Shown piece after piece: positions 7,554 through 15,930 of a stretch of DNA of 36,885 nt. Every line of letters begins with the position of its first letter. The first letter of the stretch is position 1. The notes below the pieces were generated by a model. That model was given only the letters and a program-made list of their open reading frames with translations. It was not told where the DNA came from and did no database searches. The stretch is taken from the NCBI GenBank assembly GCA_021784205.1, contig JAJXTB010000013.1, positions 1-36,885 of the forward strand. Direction: 5' to 3'. Position numbers and translations under genes: made by a program. This DNA is from Actinomycetes bacterium (GTDB taxonomy: Bacteria; Actinomycetota; Acidimicrobiia; Acidimicrobiales; RAAP-2).

Positions 7554-8585
7554 ATGAAGCGCCACCTCGTCAGTGCGATGGCCCTCGCGACGGCCCTGGT
7601 CGGCCTCGCCGGCACCAGCGCCGGGGCCGGCGTCGCCACCAGAGTGGCCGCCCGCGCCTCGGTCACCGGAGCCATGTCGGCGTCAATGCCCCTGGTCCGA
7701 CTGGCCCTGTCGACGCCCGTCGCCGCCTCACAGCTGCCGCCCCTTGTCGTGCACCCGGCGCTCGCCACGTCATGGCAGCAGATCGGCCCGCGCGAGGTCC
7801 AGGCCGTCGCCTCGGGCATGATCGCCCCGGTGCGCTACGTGATCGACGTGCCGACCACCCTGTCGTGCACCACGCGCTGTCGCGTCCTCGCCGTGGCCTC
7901 CCATGACGCCAGCGCCGGCGTCGACGTCACCTGGGAGGACCAGCTGCTCGCAACGCTGGGTTATCTGCCCGTTACCTTCACGCCGCTCACCACCGCGAGC
8001 GATCCCGTCCAGATGGTTCCCGGCACCTACACCTGGGCGTACCCGAATCTTCCGGCCGGCCTCGCCAACCAGTGGCGCGTAGGCGGCGCCAACGTGATTC
8101 TCACGGGCGCGCTGATGAGCTTTCAGAACGACCATCACCTGGCCACCACGGGGGTTGCCGACGCGACGACCTGGAACGCGCTGCTGTCCGCGGTGCGCGC
8201 CCACGACGTGTCCGCCCACCCCTACAACTACGTCCTGGTCTCGATGGCCTCGCCCGAGCAGCTCACCCTCTACGTCGCGGGCCAGGCACGCTTTCACACC
8301 CTGGTCAACACCGGCATTTCGGTCTCGCCCACCGCGACGGGCACCTATCCGGTCTACCTGCGCTACACCAGCCAGACGATGTCGGGCACCAACCCCGACG
8401 GGACGCACTACTCGGATCCAGGGATTCCCTGGGTCTCGTACTTCAACGGCGGCGACGCCCTGCACGGCTTCATCCGCGCCACCTACGGCTGGCCCCAGAG
8501 CCTGGGATGCGTCGAGATGCCCTTCGCCGCGGCCAAAACCATCTGGCCTTCAACGCCGATCGGGACCCTCGTCACCGTCAGATAG
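7554..8585 (+). CDS. secreted L,D-transpeptidase with peptidoglycan-binding domain
   Basis: The 343-residue product has a signal peptide (MKRHLVSAMALATALVGLAG), a domain of uncertain fold, a PG_binding_1-like segment around FQNDHHLATTGVADATTW, and a C-terminal YkuD catalytic domain. The YkuD signature is present as HGFIR followed by SLGCVEM, giving the catalytic His, Ser-x-Gly and Cys. Such enzymes make 3-3 cross-links between diaminopimelate residues of peptidoglycan or attach proteins to the wall, and act outside the membrane. The frame is open a little further upstream, but GGAGG just before ATG 7554 decides the start. The last 36 bp overlap the convergent dinB gene, so there is no room for an intergenic terminator. 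Confidence 0.93.
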   Translation: MKRHLVSAMALATALVGLAGTSAGAGVATRVAARASVTGAMSASMPLVRLALSTPVAASQLPPLVVHPALATSWQQIGPREVQAVASGMIAPVRYVIDVPTTLSCTTRCRVLAVASHDASAGVDVTWEDQLLATLGYLPVTFTPLTTASDPVQMVPGTYTWAYPNLPAGLANQWRVGGANVILTGALMSFQNDHHLATTGVADATTWNALLSAVRAHDVSAHPYNYVLVSMASPEQLTLYVAGQARFHTLVNTGISVSPTATGTYPVYLRYTSQTMSGTNPDGTHYSDPGIPWVSYFNGGDALHGFIRATYGWPQSLGCVEMPFAAAKTIWPSTPIGTLVTVR

Positions 8586-9914
8586 CGCGTCGAGGCCTGG
8601 CCCGAAGGCCGACCTCCCCCGTTGAGTCGCCAGCTCGCCCAGCTCACTCGCGCGCGAGACCGCCTCGTTGCCGTAGCGCCGTCGCACCTCGTCCACGGCG
8701 TCTCGCAACGCCGCGTGGGCGACCTGGCGCGCGCGCGACTCGTCGAGTGCTCGCTGGCGCGTCTCGTCGGCCGCCGCCACCGCGAAGCTGAGCTGCACCT
8801 CGCTCTCGCCGCGCGCGAGGAACCCCGAGGCGTGCACGCCGAGCAAGCGAACCGCGCGCGACGTGTCCACCCCGGCGAGCAGCGCCTCGGCGATGCGAAA
8901 GATCGCCTCGTCATCGTCGACGCCAAAGGCCAGGCTCTGGCTGCGGCTCAGCGACTCGCGGTCGTCAAAGCGCACGACCACGCTGATGGTGCGCGCGAGC
9001 TGGTGGCGCTCGCGCAGCGCGCGTGAGACGACGCCCGCGTGCACGCGTGCGGCGGCGATCACCTCGTCGCCGACCAGGGAGCGCGCGAAGGTCTGTTCGT
9101 GGCCCAGTGACTTGGCGCGGCGATCCGCAACGACCTCGCGGGGGTCCTCGCCTCGTGCGAAGGATGACAGCGTCGAGGCGAGCGCCGGGCCAAGGTGGGC
9201 GGTGAGATCGGCGTGCGATACCCGCGCGAGGTCGCGCACGTGGGTAAGTCCCAGCTGGCCAAGCTTGGCCGCCGTCGCCGGACCCACGCCCCAGAGGGCG
9301 CGCACCGGCAACTCGGCGAGCCAACGCGCCTCGGTCTCGTGGTCGACGTAAAAGACCCCGGGTCCGGCGACCAATTCACCGGCGACCACGCGCGACTTCG
9401 CCTCGCGCGAGGCGAGCTTCGCGAAGAGCTTGTTGCGCGCGACGCCGATCCCACAGTCGAGGTGCATCTCTTCGATCACGCGCGCGCGCAATGCCCGCGC
9501 CGCCGGCACCGGGCGCACGCCGAGGCGCACCAGACCGCTCAGGTCGCAGAAGACCTCGTCGAGGCCGATCGCCTCGTAGCGGTGCGTCAGGTCCTCGACG
9601 ATGCCGCGGAACTGGCGCGAAAGCTCCTCATAACGATCAAAGCGCCCCGGGCGGATCACGAGTCCCGAGCAGCGACGCAGGGCGGTAACCGAGGGCATGC
9701 CGCTCGTGACCCCGTAGCGGCGGGCCTCGTAGCTCGCGCTCGCAATCACGCCGCGCGCCCCGGCGCCGCCGACCGCGACCGGACGTCCCCGCAGGCTGGG
9801 GTCATCTAAGACTTCGACGCTCGCGAAGAACGCGTCAAGGTCCACGTGCAGGATTGGCGCCTCGGCGAGCGAGGGCCCCTCAGAGGCCGAGTTCCAGGTG
9901 TCGGAAGGCTTCAC
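8550..9914 (-). CDS. dinB: DNA polymerase IV (Y-family translesion polymerase)
   Basis: Y-family polymerases copy across damaged bases. The palm domain begins with HVDLDAFFASVE, holding the first catalytic Asp and the steric-gate aromatic. YEARRYGVTSGMP and PGRFDRYEE follow, and the second catalytic pair is in AIGLDEVFCDL, where family members usually have Ser instead of Gly before LDE. The thumb has a helix-hairpin-helix (ALWGVGPATAAKLGQLGL), and a little-finger domain and polar tail complete it. The start is uncertain: GTG 9914, inside the preceding deacetylase gene, keeps the whole first strand and gives about 454 residues; GTG 9845 would remove it. The frame continues open further upstream but with no domain content. 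Last gene of a probable LexA-controlled unit, fitting its role in damage tolerance. Confidence 0.92.
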   Translation of the reverse strand: MKPSDTWNSASEGPSLAEAPILHVDLDAFFASVEVLDDPSLRGRPVAVGGAGARGVIASASYEARRYGVTSGMPSVTALRRCSGLVIRPGRFDRYEELSRQFRGIVEDLTHRYEAIGLDEVFCDLSGLVRLGVRPVPAARALRARVIEEMHLDCGIGVARNKLFAKLASREAKSRVVAGELVAGPGVFYVDHETEARWLAELPVRALWGVGPATAAKLGQLGLTHVRDLARVSHADLTAHLGPALASTLSSFARGEDPREVVADRRAKSLGHEQTFARSLVGDEVIAAARVHAGVVSRALRERHQLARTISVVVRFDDRESLSRSQSLAFGVDDDEAIFRIAEALLAGVDTSRAVRLLGVHASGFLARGESEVQLSFAVAAADETRQRALDESRARQVAHAALRDAVDEVRRRYGNEAVSRASELGELATQRGRSAFGPGLDALSDGDEGPDRR

Positions 9915-10584
9915 CGAAGGCCACCCCGATCTCGCGCCCGGCCCGCTCGGCGCGCGCGTAGACGACCCCGCGCACGCCCTCGTGGTCCCCACCGAGCTGA
10001 GAGACGTGCGCGAGGACCGCCTTCGCCTTGGTGTCGATGCTCGTAGTGACGTCATAAACCACGTCAGCCTCGAGGGTGCCCGACAGGAGAAGGTGCGTAA
10101 CTCCGTGCGCGGGTCCAGCGTCGGGAAAGTAGAGCGGCATCGCCGCGGCGGGCGCGACGGCGTCCACCATCGCCCAGCCGGTCTCGCGGTGGTCACGGTG
10201 GTTCACGTAAACCCCGTCGAAGAAGGTCGCCGTGGGGTCAGGCCCGACCACGACCTCGGGTCGCAGGCGTCGCACGTGTCCGACCAGCATCTCGCGCAGA
10301 GCGGCGTCGTTGACCGCTTCACCGTCGGGCTGGCCGAGGCAGAGCGCCGAGGTCGCCCCGAGCAGGTCGGCCGCCAGCTGCAACTCGCCCTGGCGCGCCG
10401 CGCGCAGACTCGACGGGTCGCTTGAGCCGTGCGAGCCCTTGGACCCGTCACAGACCACCACGAGGTGCACCGCGGCGCCCTCGGCCGCGAGTCGGGCGAG
10501 CAGGCCGCCGGCCGCCACGTCCGCGTCGTCGGGGTGCGCGTAGACGGCGAGTACGCACGTCGGCGCCAGTCGCAGCTCGCGCAT
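9880..10584 (-). CDS. PIG-L/LmbE-family deacetylase
   Basis: The 234-residue protein carries the family zinc-binding motif AHPDDADVAAGG at the N-terminus and a later NHRDH, together giving the His/Asp/His ligands of N-acetylglucosamine-type deacetylases. Relatives remove N-acetyl groups from amino sugars or cleave mycothiol conjugates (MshB, Mca, BshB), and others act in natural-product pathways. The sequence does not decide which applies here. Its ATG overlaps the nrdR stop by one base (TGATG), and its end overlaps the likely dinB start, placing it firmly inside the SOS unit. A role in thiol-based detoxification or wall modification during DNA damage is an inference from context. Confidence 0.9.
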   Translation of the reverse strand: MRELRLAPTCVLAVYAHPDDADVAAGGLLARLAAEGAAVHLVVVCDGSKGSHGSSDPSSLRAARQGELQLAADLLGATSALCLGQPDGEAVNDAALREMLVGHVRRLRPEVVVGPDPTATFFDGVYVNHRDHRETGWAMVDAVAPAAAMPLYFPDAGPAHGVTHLLLSGTLEADVVYDVTTSIDTKAKAVLAHVSQLGGDHEGVRGVVYARAERAGREIGVAFGEAFRHLELGL

Positions 10585-11054
10585 CAGCCGCGAAGTTTGG
10601 GGGCCGTGGACTTGACCAGCATGCCGATCTCGCGCGCGAAGTCGTCGGTGTCCTCGAATCCCTTGTAGACCGAAGCGAAGCGCACATAGGCGACCTCGTC
10701 AACACCACGCAGCGCGTCAAGGGTCGCCACGCCGACCTCTTCACTCGTCACGTCGCGACCCAGCAGGCGCATCGACTCCTCGACCGAGAGGGCGATCGCC
10801 GCCATCGCGGCGTCGTCGACCGGGCGGTTCTTGCACGCCGCACGCACCCCCGAGAGGATCTTGGCGCGCTCGAAAGGCTCGCGGTCCCCGGAGCGCTTCA
10901 CGACGACGAGACCCACTTCCTCGACTCGCTCGAAAGTCGTGAAGCGCTGGTTACACGACGCACACTCGCGACGACGCCGGATCGCACCACCGTCTTCAGC
11001 CAGACGCGAGTCCACCACGCGGTCATCATCAGCCGCACAGTAAGGACATCGCAT
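10584..11054 (-). CDS. nrdR: transcriptional repressor NrdR of ribonucleotide reductase genes
   Basis: NrdR is a zinc-ribbon/ATP-cone repressor that senses (d)ATP and controls ribonucleotide reductase operons. The 156-residue protein starts MRCPYC, has the second zinc pair in CASCNQRF (four Cys in all), and an ATP-cone region from VVVKRSGDREPFERAKI to about residue 140. Length and motifs match the family closely. I chose ATG 11054 because MRCPYC is the usual N-terminus; an in-frame GTG at 11069 is possible, and neither has a clear Shine-Dalgarno sequence. It follows the LysM gene by 31 bp and overlaps the PIG-L gene. The order LysM gene-nrdR matches Mycobacterium tuberculosis Rv2719c-Rv2718c. 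Confidence 0.95.
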   Translation of the reverse strand: MRCPYCAADDDRVVDSRLAEDGGAIRRRRECASCNQRFTTFERVEEVGLVVVKRSGDREPFERAKILSGVRAACKNRPVDDAAMAAIALSVEESMRLLGRDVTSEEVGVATLDALRGVDEVAYVRFASVYKGFEDTDDFAREIGMLVKSTAPKLRG

Positions 11055-11085
11055 GTAGGAAGGATACACCCGAAATCCTTGAAAT

Positions 11086-11517
11086 TTAAGGGATTAGGAC
11101 GTGCTCGCCCACCACCACGACGTCGCTGCGCAGCTCGCGAATCAAGAGCACGCGCGCCGCCGCCGGGTCCGACGGATTGACAAGAGCGGCGATCGAGCTC
11201 ACGCTGTCGCCTGGCTGGACGACGTAGACCATCCCTGGTGCGAGCACCGCGCTCGTGGCCAGATCGGTCGACAGGCCGCTCTGCGTCGTTCCCCCAAAAG
11301 CGTGTCCCGGCCAGGCGAGAACGATCGTCGCGAGCACCAGCACAAGTCCGGCGAGGGAGCGACGCCGCCGCGCGAGACGCCGCGTGCGCCGCTCACGGCG
11401 CAGCGCGAGGCTCGGACCGGTCATCCATGTGGGACCGGCCGCGCTCTCGAGGGCGTGCAGGTGAGGAGCGGACGGGTGGTAGATCTCTTCGACGTAGGAC
11501 TCTTCTAGGGCCGACAT
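11086..11517 (-). CDS. SOS-induced LysM membrane protein, YneA/Rv2719c-like cell-division suppressor
   Basis: The 143-residue protein has a cytoplasmic N-terminus ending in a strongly basic stretch (residues 40-54), one membrane-spanning helix (about 54-72) and a C-terminal extracytoplasmic LysM domain (about 97-142, starting YVVQPGDSVSSIA). Small LysM membrane proteins beside lexA or nrdR, such as Bacillus YneA and mycobacterial Rv2719c, are LexA-repressed and block division during DNA damage. Here the gene follows a promoter holding two LexA boxes and has a strong AAAGGAG ribosome-binding site. It probably leads a unit with nrdR, the PIG-L gene and dinB. The division-suppressor role is inferred from domain, size, regulation and neighbour; LysM proteins can also be wall hydrolase cofactors. 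Confidence 0.87.
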   Translation of the reverse strand: MSALEESYVEEIYHPSAPHLHALESAAGPTWMTGPSLALRRERRTRRLARRRRSLAGLVLVLATIVLAWPGHAFGGTTQSGLSTDLATSAVLAPGMVYVVQPGDSVSSIAALVNPSDPAAARVLLIRELRSDVVVVGEHVLIP

Positions 11518-11529
11518 GGAACTCCTTTA

Positions 11530-11543
11530 CGAACGTCTGTTCG
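11530..11543. promoter_or_regulatory. LexA binding site (SOS box), proximal
   Basis: CGAACGTCTGTTCG is a perfect CGAAC-N4-GTTCG site. It lies just downstream of the -10 element, over the expected transcription start of the LysM gene and immediately before its AAAGGAG ribosome-binding site, so bound LexA would block initiation. Confidence 0.9.
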
Positions 11544-11546
11544 CCT

Positions 11547-11575
11547 ATCTTATGGCGAACACCTGTTCGTCGCAA
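11547..11575 (-). promoter_or_regulatory. SOS-controlled promoter of the LysM-nrdR-PIG-L-dinB unit
   Basis: On the minus strand a -35 element TTGCGA (11570-11575) and a -10 element TAAGAT (11547-11552) are separated by exactly 17 bp. The spacer contains the distal LexA box. Both hexamers are good sigma-70-type matches, and the position suits the LysM gene start at 11517. Confidence 0.8.
11556..11569. promoter_or_regulatory. LexA binding site (SOS box), distal
   Basis: CGAACACCTGTTCG is a second perfect CGAAC-N4-GTTCG site, inside the -35/-10 spacer. It starts 26 bp from the proximal box, about two and a half helical turns, so two LexA dimers could bind together. Confidence 0.9.
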
Positions 11576-11600
11576 GGGTAATTCCCGGGTGTGACGTCGG

Positions 11601-12935
11601 TTATTTTCCCGTCCTGATCAGGTGGGCCTTTCCGACACGGCCAAAACGGGGATAGTCGTTGCGCCACCGCGTGGCCGCCAGGGCTCGCGGCGCGTCCTCG
11701 AGGTCGCGCACCAGGCGGATCCCCCTCGTGGCCACCAGCTCGGCGCAGTCGGCCGCAAGATCACCGCTGGGGTGATCGTGCGAGTCGGTGACCTGCCCGT
11801 CGCTCACCCAGACGACCGGCTCACTTCGGCGCGCGAATGAGAGAGCCCACTCGAGCACCGGGCCATCGACACCGTTACCCACGTTGCCCGCGGGGACCTC
11901 CGTCGCCACCGCACCGGCGGTCGCGAGGATCCACGCGTTCGGTGTCGCCCCGAGGTCCCCGGGACGGTGGCTGTAGCCGAGCACGACACACCGCGGCGAG
12001 CGTCGCACCAGAGTGGCCAGCGCGTCCAGATCGATGTCCATGGAGCCCGACTGGTCGACGACCACCACACCGCCAAGAGGCCGCGCGCGGCGCACGAAAG
12101 CCCGACGATGCGAATCGGTGAGCAGTCGCTGCGGACACGCGAGTACCGTGCCGGTGGTCACGAGTCGTCGCGCGCGCGGCCCGCCGGCACGCGCGCCCAC
12201 GACAAGGTCGCTCGAAGCGACCACCAACTCGGCGAAGCGCCCGGTCGGCGCGCGCCGCCCACCTGGCTCCAACGATCGGCGAAACGCGCGCAGGGCCTCA
12301 GCGCCCACCGGCGGCCGCGCCGACATCGCTTGGCTGAGCATTCGGGCGAGGGGCACGGTCACGCGCGCATAGCCGGCCGGCGCACCCGACTCCTCGGGGG
12401 CGGTAGCCCCGAGCGCCGCGTTGGAGAGATCGGCCACGACACCGACGGCTCGTTTTCTCACTGCCCGCAGTCCCGCCATCCATTCCGGACGCACTCGACG
12501 GATCCCCGCGAGGTAGTCGCGCTCTCCCCCGGTGCCGAGCACCGCCAGAAGAAAGCAAACCGCCTGCGGCCAGTCGCCGTCGGTGGCGAGTCGAGACGCG
12601 CCGAACTTCTCGCTGCCGTCGCACAGGAGACCCAAGTCGAATCCCACCCGCCCGACCAAAGTATTCACCCGGAACTCCTCGGCGCACTCGAGCGCCTGAG
12701 GGTCGACGTCACCCAGCCCGACACAATCGAGCACACAGGGCGAGACCCGGGCGTGCATCAGTTCGTGGGCGCGCACGACACGCGCGACCTCGCTCGCCTC
12801 GAGAGGCACCTCAATCTCGCGCGTGGCGAGGTTGCAACTCGCCCCGCCGCGCTGCGTCGTGCCCGCGCGCACCCGCCACGCGCCGACGTCGACGACGTCG
12901 GCGCGGCCCGTGACCAACTCGGGATAGATGCTCAC
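11601..12935 (-). CDS. VWA-domain protein with N-terminal HExxH motif (putative metallopeptidase-like)
   Basis: The 444-residue protein combines an N-terminal HELMH (57-61), the zinc-binding signature of gluzincin-like peptidases, with a C-terminal von Willebrand A domain. The VWA MIDAS motif is DQSGS (294-298), with later VSDGQVTDS. Acidic residues in LECAEEF (82-88) could supply a third zinc ligand. The layout resembles DUF2201-type proteins, a metallopeptidase-like N-terminus plus VWA, which sit beside MoxR ATPases. It overlaps the upstream MoxR gene by 4 nt, so the two are co-translated and probably work together, for example in maturing or remodelling a target complex. No signal peptide is seen; the location is likely cytoplasmic. 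Target and peptidase activity are unknown. Confidence 0.85.
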   Translation of the reverse strand: MSIYPELVTGRADVVDVGAWRVRAGTTQRGGASCNLATREIEVPLEASEVARVVRAHELMHARVSPCVLDCVGLGDVDPQALECAEEFRVNTLVGRVGFDLGLLCDGSEKFGASRLATDGDWPQAVCFLLAVLGTGGERDYLAGIRRVRPEWMAGLRAVRKRAVGVVADLSNAALGATAPEESGAPAGYARVTVPLARMLSQAMSARPPVGAEALRAFRRSLEPGGRRAPTGRFAELVVASSDLVVGARAGGPRARRLVTTGTVLACPQRLLTDSHRRAFVRRARPLGGVVVVDQSGSMDIDLDALATLVRRSPRCVVLGYSHRPGDLGATPNAWILATAGAVATEVPAGNVGNGVDGPVLEWALSFARRSEPVVWVSDGQVTDSHDHPSGDLAADCAELVATRGIRLVRDLEDAPRALAATRWRNDYPRFGRVGKAHLIRTGK

Positions 12936-13651
12936 AGACCGCCCACCGCCAGCGCGTCGAGGATACCGACGGCGCGCGCGTCGCCGAAGACCAGGTCGGC
13001 GGCGCGTCGGTCGCCGTGGTGGCGCCGCAGCTGGTCGAACGCGTAGAAGCTGCGCAGCGACACCCGACGCGTGGAATCGGCGAGAGACCCCGCGAGCGCC
13101 GGCCCGCGCAGGTCCGCACTGAGCGACCCCAGCGCGTCCGGATGGGGCCGGTCGATGCGCAAGGCCACCGCGAACCGGTCGCGCAACGCCGGGGCCAACT
13201 CATCGAGATCCTCGGCGTTGGTCGTCATTACGACCGAAAAGTCCGGCCCGGGCCGCCACCACTCCCCCGTCTCGGGGTGGCGCCAGCGCGCCGACTCGGG
13301 CGAATCGGTCACCGCGAGCAGCGTAGAGAGTGCGTCGCCCGAGGCCCGGTCGATCTCGTCGACGACCAGCCGTCCCCCGCGCCCGCCACGGGCGCGCCAC
13401 GCGCGCATCGCCGGTCCCTCGTAGAAGTGCCAGCTGGCACCGGCGGGCATCCAGGTCCCGGTAACGTCGCCACTCGCCAGGTCCTCGGTGCACACGAGGC
13501 GCTCGGCGACGTCGACGACGCCCTCGTGCAGCGCCGCGTACGTCTTGCCGGTGCCTGGGGGTCCGTAGAGCAGCACGCGATCGATTCCCGCCGCGAACAC
13601 GTCCGCGAGATCGCGCCAGCACGCACCGAGTTCGTCGACTAATTGGTCCAT
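12932..13651 (-). CDS. MoxR-type AAA+ ATPase
   Basis: A compact AAA+ ATPase of about 239 residues. It has Walker A GPPGTGKT near residue 31-38, Walker B LVVDEID, a sensor-1-like MTTN followed by DLDELAPALRDRF with the arginine-finger region, and a small C-terminal lid. MoxR ATPases act as chaperones with VWA partners to insert metals or activate complexes. The VWA partner follows with a 4-nt overlap. The start is ATG 13651 or the adjacent ATG 13654, both served by AAGGAGAG; the frame extends upstream to 13744 but that part overlaps the marR end and lacks domain character. It is shorter than many MoxR proteins, which often exceed 300 residues. The partner's HExxH motif is the unusual point of the pair. 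Confidence 0.9.
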   Translation of the reverse strand: MDQLVDELGACWRDLADVFAAGIDRVLLYGPPGTGKTYAALHEGVVDVAERLVCTEDLASGDVTGTWMPAGASWHFYEGPAMRAWRARGGRGGRLVVDEIDRASGDALSTLLAVTDSPESARWRHPETGEWWRPGPDFSVVMTTNAEDLDELAPALRDRFAVALRIDRPHPDALGSLSADLRGPALAGSLADSTRRVSLRSFYAFDQLRRHHGDRRAADLVFGDARAVGILDALAVGGL

Positions 13652-13709
13652 CATCTCTCTCCTTTGAACGGCGCCACAACTGTCGCCGTCGAAGAGAGAA
13701 CGAAGAGAG

Positions 13710-14147
13710 CTATTCCTCTGGCTCGTCGTGGGCCAGGCGCTCAAGGACCGGCAGGGCCGCTTCGATCAACGTGCGCTCGCGTGCCGTCAGCTGGGCGAGT
13801 TTGGCACTGAGGCCCGCGGTGCGCTCGACGCGCAGCTCGACGAGCGTCTCCTGGCCCCGGGCGGTGAGGCCGACCAGACTGGCCCGCCGGTCCGCGACGT
13901 CGTCGTGGCGCTGGACGAGGCCGAGGTCCTCGAGCGAGGCGACCACTCGGGTCGCCGCCGGCGCGCCGACCGATTCGAGCGTGGCAAGCTGGCTCAGGCG
14001 CAGCGGCCCGTGGACTTTGATCGAGGCCAGAGCCGAGATCTGCGACGGCGTCAGGCCGGCCGCGCCGTGCTGGCGGATGGCGCGCATCAATCGCGAGACC
14101 GCGACCTGGAGCCGCGTGGCCAGGGCAACCTCCCACTCCTCACTCAT
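13710..14147 (-). CDS. MarR-family transcriptional regulator
   Basis: The 145-residue protein has the MarR winged-helix fold: helix 1 with LQVAVSRLMRAIRQ, a recognition region from LTPSQISALASI to APAATRVVASLEDLGLV, and the wing DDVADRRASLVGLTARG with the DxR motif. MarR proteins are dimeric repressors released by small ligands, often substrates of a neighbouring pump. Its ATG overlaps the stop of the MFS exporter gene by one base, so both share a transcript. The palindrome in front of that exporter gene is its most likely operator, giving autoregulation. The ligand is unknown. Confidence 0.93.
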   Translation of the reverse strand: MSEEWEVALATRLQVAVSRLMRAIRQHGAAGLTPSQISALASIKVHGPLRLSQLATLESVGAPAATRVVASLEDLGLVQRHDDVADRRASLVGLTARGQETLVELRVERTAGLSAKLAQLTARERTLIEAALPVLERLAHDEPEE

Positions 14148-15916
14148 CAGCGCACCACGTCGGTCTCGATGGCGATCTCGCCGGGCACCGCGCCAGCACC
14201 CAGGTTGATCTCATCAAGCCGCTCAGCAATCTCGTGCTCGGAGTAGACGAAACGGCTTCCGCGCAACGCGGAGAAGATCGCCCCGATCACCGACATGGCG
14301 ATCGCCAGGCCGAAGACAATGAGCAGCCCGTGGTGGAAAGGTGACTCGATCAGGCTCGGAAAGAAGCTCTTGCCGGTCAGGACGTGCCACTGTGCGCCCG
14401 TAACGTGCGCGGCCGACTGGCTGCCGAGTAGCTGACCGAGCGGGTTGAAGCCGAGGAAGGAGGAAAAGAGGCTGCCCACGGCGGGCATGTTGGCGATCGC
14501 GTGGGCGAGACCCGGCGCCACCCCGTGGCTCGTGAGTCCGCGGTACATCGAGGCCGGCAGCGTGCTGGTGAGGCCCACGATCATCAGCGAGAAGAAGACT
14601 CCAATGGAGAGCACCATGCCCGAGTTCATGAAGGCGGCCTGGATGCCAGCCGCACTGCCGCGCTGGTCGGCGGGCACGGCGTTCATAATCGCGGTGGTGT
14701 TGGGCGCCGAGAACATGCCGCCGCCCAGGCCGTTGGCCGCCACCAGCACGGCGAACACCCAGTAGGAGAAGTTCGTCGGCACCAGCAGCAGGCCAGCGAA
14801 GGACGCGCCGAAGATCACCAATCCGAGGGTGGAGAGAATCCGCGCGCCGTGGCGGTCCGACAGGTACCCCGAGACGGGGCCCGCGACGAGGAAGCCCAGG
14901 GTGAGGGGCAACAGGTAGATGCCGGCCCACAACGGGGTCGCGCTGTAGGCGTAGCCGTGCAGGGGCAGCCAGAGACCCTGGAGCCAGATGATCAGCATGA
15001 ACTGCAGACCACCGCGGGCGATCGCCGTGAGTAGCCCCGCGATCGACCCCGTCGCGAAGGCCCGCACGGTAAAGAGATTCAGGTTGAACATCGGCGACGC
15101 CACGCGCGTCTCGATGACGAGGAAAGTGATGAGCAGCACCGCACCAACGGCGAAAAGGGTCAGCACCCGCGGCGATCCCCAGCCCATGGCCGAGGTGCCG
15201 TAGGGCTGTATCCCGTAGACAATGGCACCCAAGAGCGAAGTGAGGCCGACCGCGAAGGTCGCGTTGCCCCACCAGTCGATGCGCGCCGCGGCGCGAACGC
15301 CATTGTCGCGCAGGCTGTGATAACTCCAGAAGGTGCCGAGCAGTCCGAAAGGCACCGAGACCCAAAACACCAGGCGCCAGTCACCGATCGAGAGCAGGCC
15401 GCCGAGGATGAGTCCGATGAAGGATCCGCCGATGGCCGCTACCTGGTTGATCCCCATTGCGAGGCCGCGCTGCTCCGGGGGGAACGCGTCAACGAGAATC
15501 GCGCTCGAGTTGGCGAACAGCATCGCGCCGCCGACGCCCTGGACCAGGCGAATCAGCACCAGCCAGAGAGCGCCCGCACCGCCGCGGAACGGATCGAGCG
15601 CCAGTGCGATGGAGGCGACCGAAAACACGGCGAATCCGACGTTGAAGATGCGCACCCGGCCCATGATGTCGCCGAGGCGTCCGAGGCTGATCACCAGCAC
15701 CGCGGTCACCAGCAGGTAGCCCTGCAAGAGCCACAGCAAATAGCCCACGTTGCCCGGCGAAAGCGGGTTGATGCCGATGCCCTTGAAGATCGCCGGCAGC
15801 GAGATCAAGATGATCGAGGAGTTGATGGTCGCCATGAAGATGCCGAGCGTCGTGTTGGTCAGTGCGATCCACTTGTAGCGATCGGCGTGCGACTCACGCA
15901 GAGACCCCAGGGCCAT
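14147..15916 (-). CDS. MFS drug exporter, DHA2 (EmrB/QacA) family
   Basis: A 589-residue integral membrane protein with about 14 hydrophobic segments, the number expected for the DHA2 drug:proton antiporters. It has the loop motif [17 protein letters not shown] after the second segment and the motif-C-like [23 protein letters not shown] segment. The start ATG 15916 is preceded by AGGAGACGAC. It heads a two-gene operon with marR. A near-perfect MarR-type palindrome covers the promoter region. Such pumps export lipophilic cations, dyes, antibiotics or metabolites by proton exchange; the substrate here is not readable. Confidence 0.92.
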   Translation of the reverse strand: MALGSLRESHADRYKWIALTNTTLGIFMATINSSIILISLPAIFKGIGINPLSPGNVGYLLWLLQGYLLVTAVLVISLGRLGDIMGRVRIFNVGFAVFSVASIALALDPFRGGAGALWLVLIRLVQGVGGAMLFANSSAILVDAFPPEQRGLAMGINQVAAIGGSFIGLILGGLLSIGDWRLVFWVSVPFGLLGTFWSYHSLRDNGVRAAARIDWWGNATFAVGLTSLLGAIVYGIQPYGTSAMGWGSPRVLTLFAVGAVLLITFLVIETRVASPMFNLNLFTVRAFATGSIAGLLTAIARGGLQFMLIIWLQGLWLPLHGYAYSATPLWAGIYLLPLTLGFLVAGPVSGYLSDRHGARILSTLGLVIFGASFAGLLLVPTNFSYWVFAVLVAANGLGGGMFSAPNTTAIMNAVPADQRGSAAGIQAAFMNSGMVLSIGVFFSLMIVGLTSTLPASMYRGLTSHGVAPGLAHAIANMPAVGSLFSSFLGFNPLGQLLGSQSAAHVTGAQWHVLTGKSFFPSLIESPFHHGLLIVFGLAIAMSVIGAIFSALRGSRFVYSEHEIAERLDEINLGAGAVPGEIAIETDVVR

Positions 15917-15930
15917 GTCGTCTCCTAATT

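Noticed and set aside
9915..10196. N-terminal extension of DinB inside the PIG-L gene
   Set aside because: The extra region is low-complexity Arg/Ser/Pro-rich sequence antithetical to DinB and overlaps the conserved PIG-L catalytic region in another frame.
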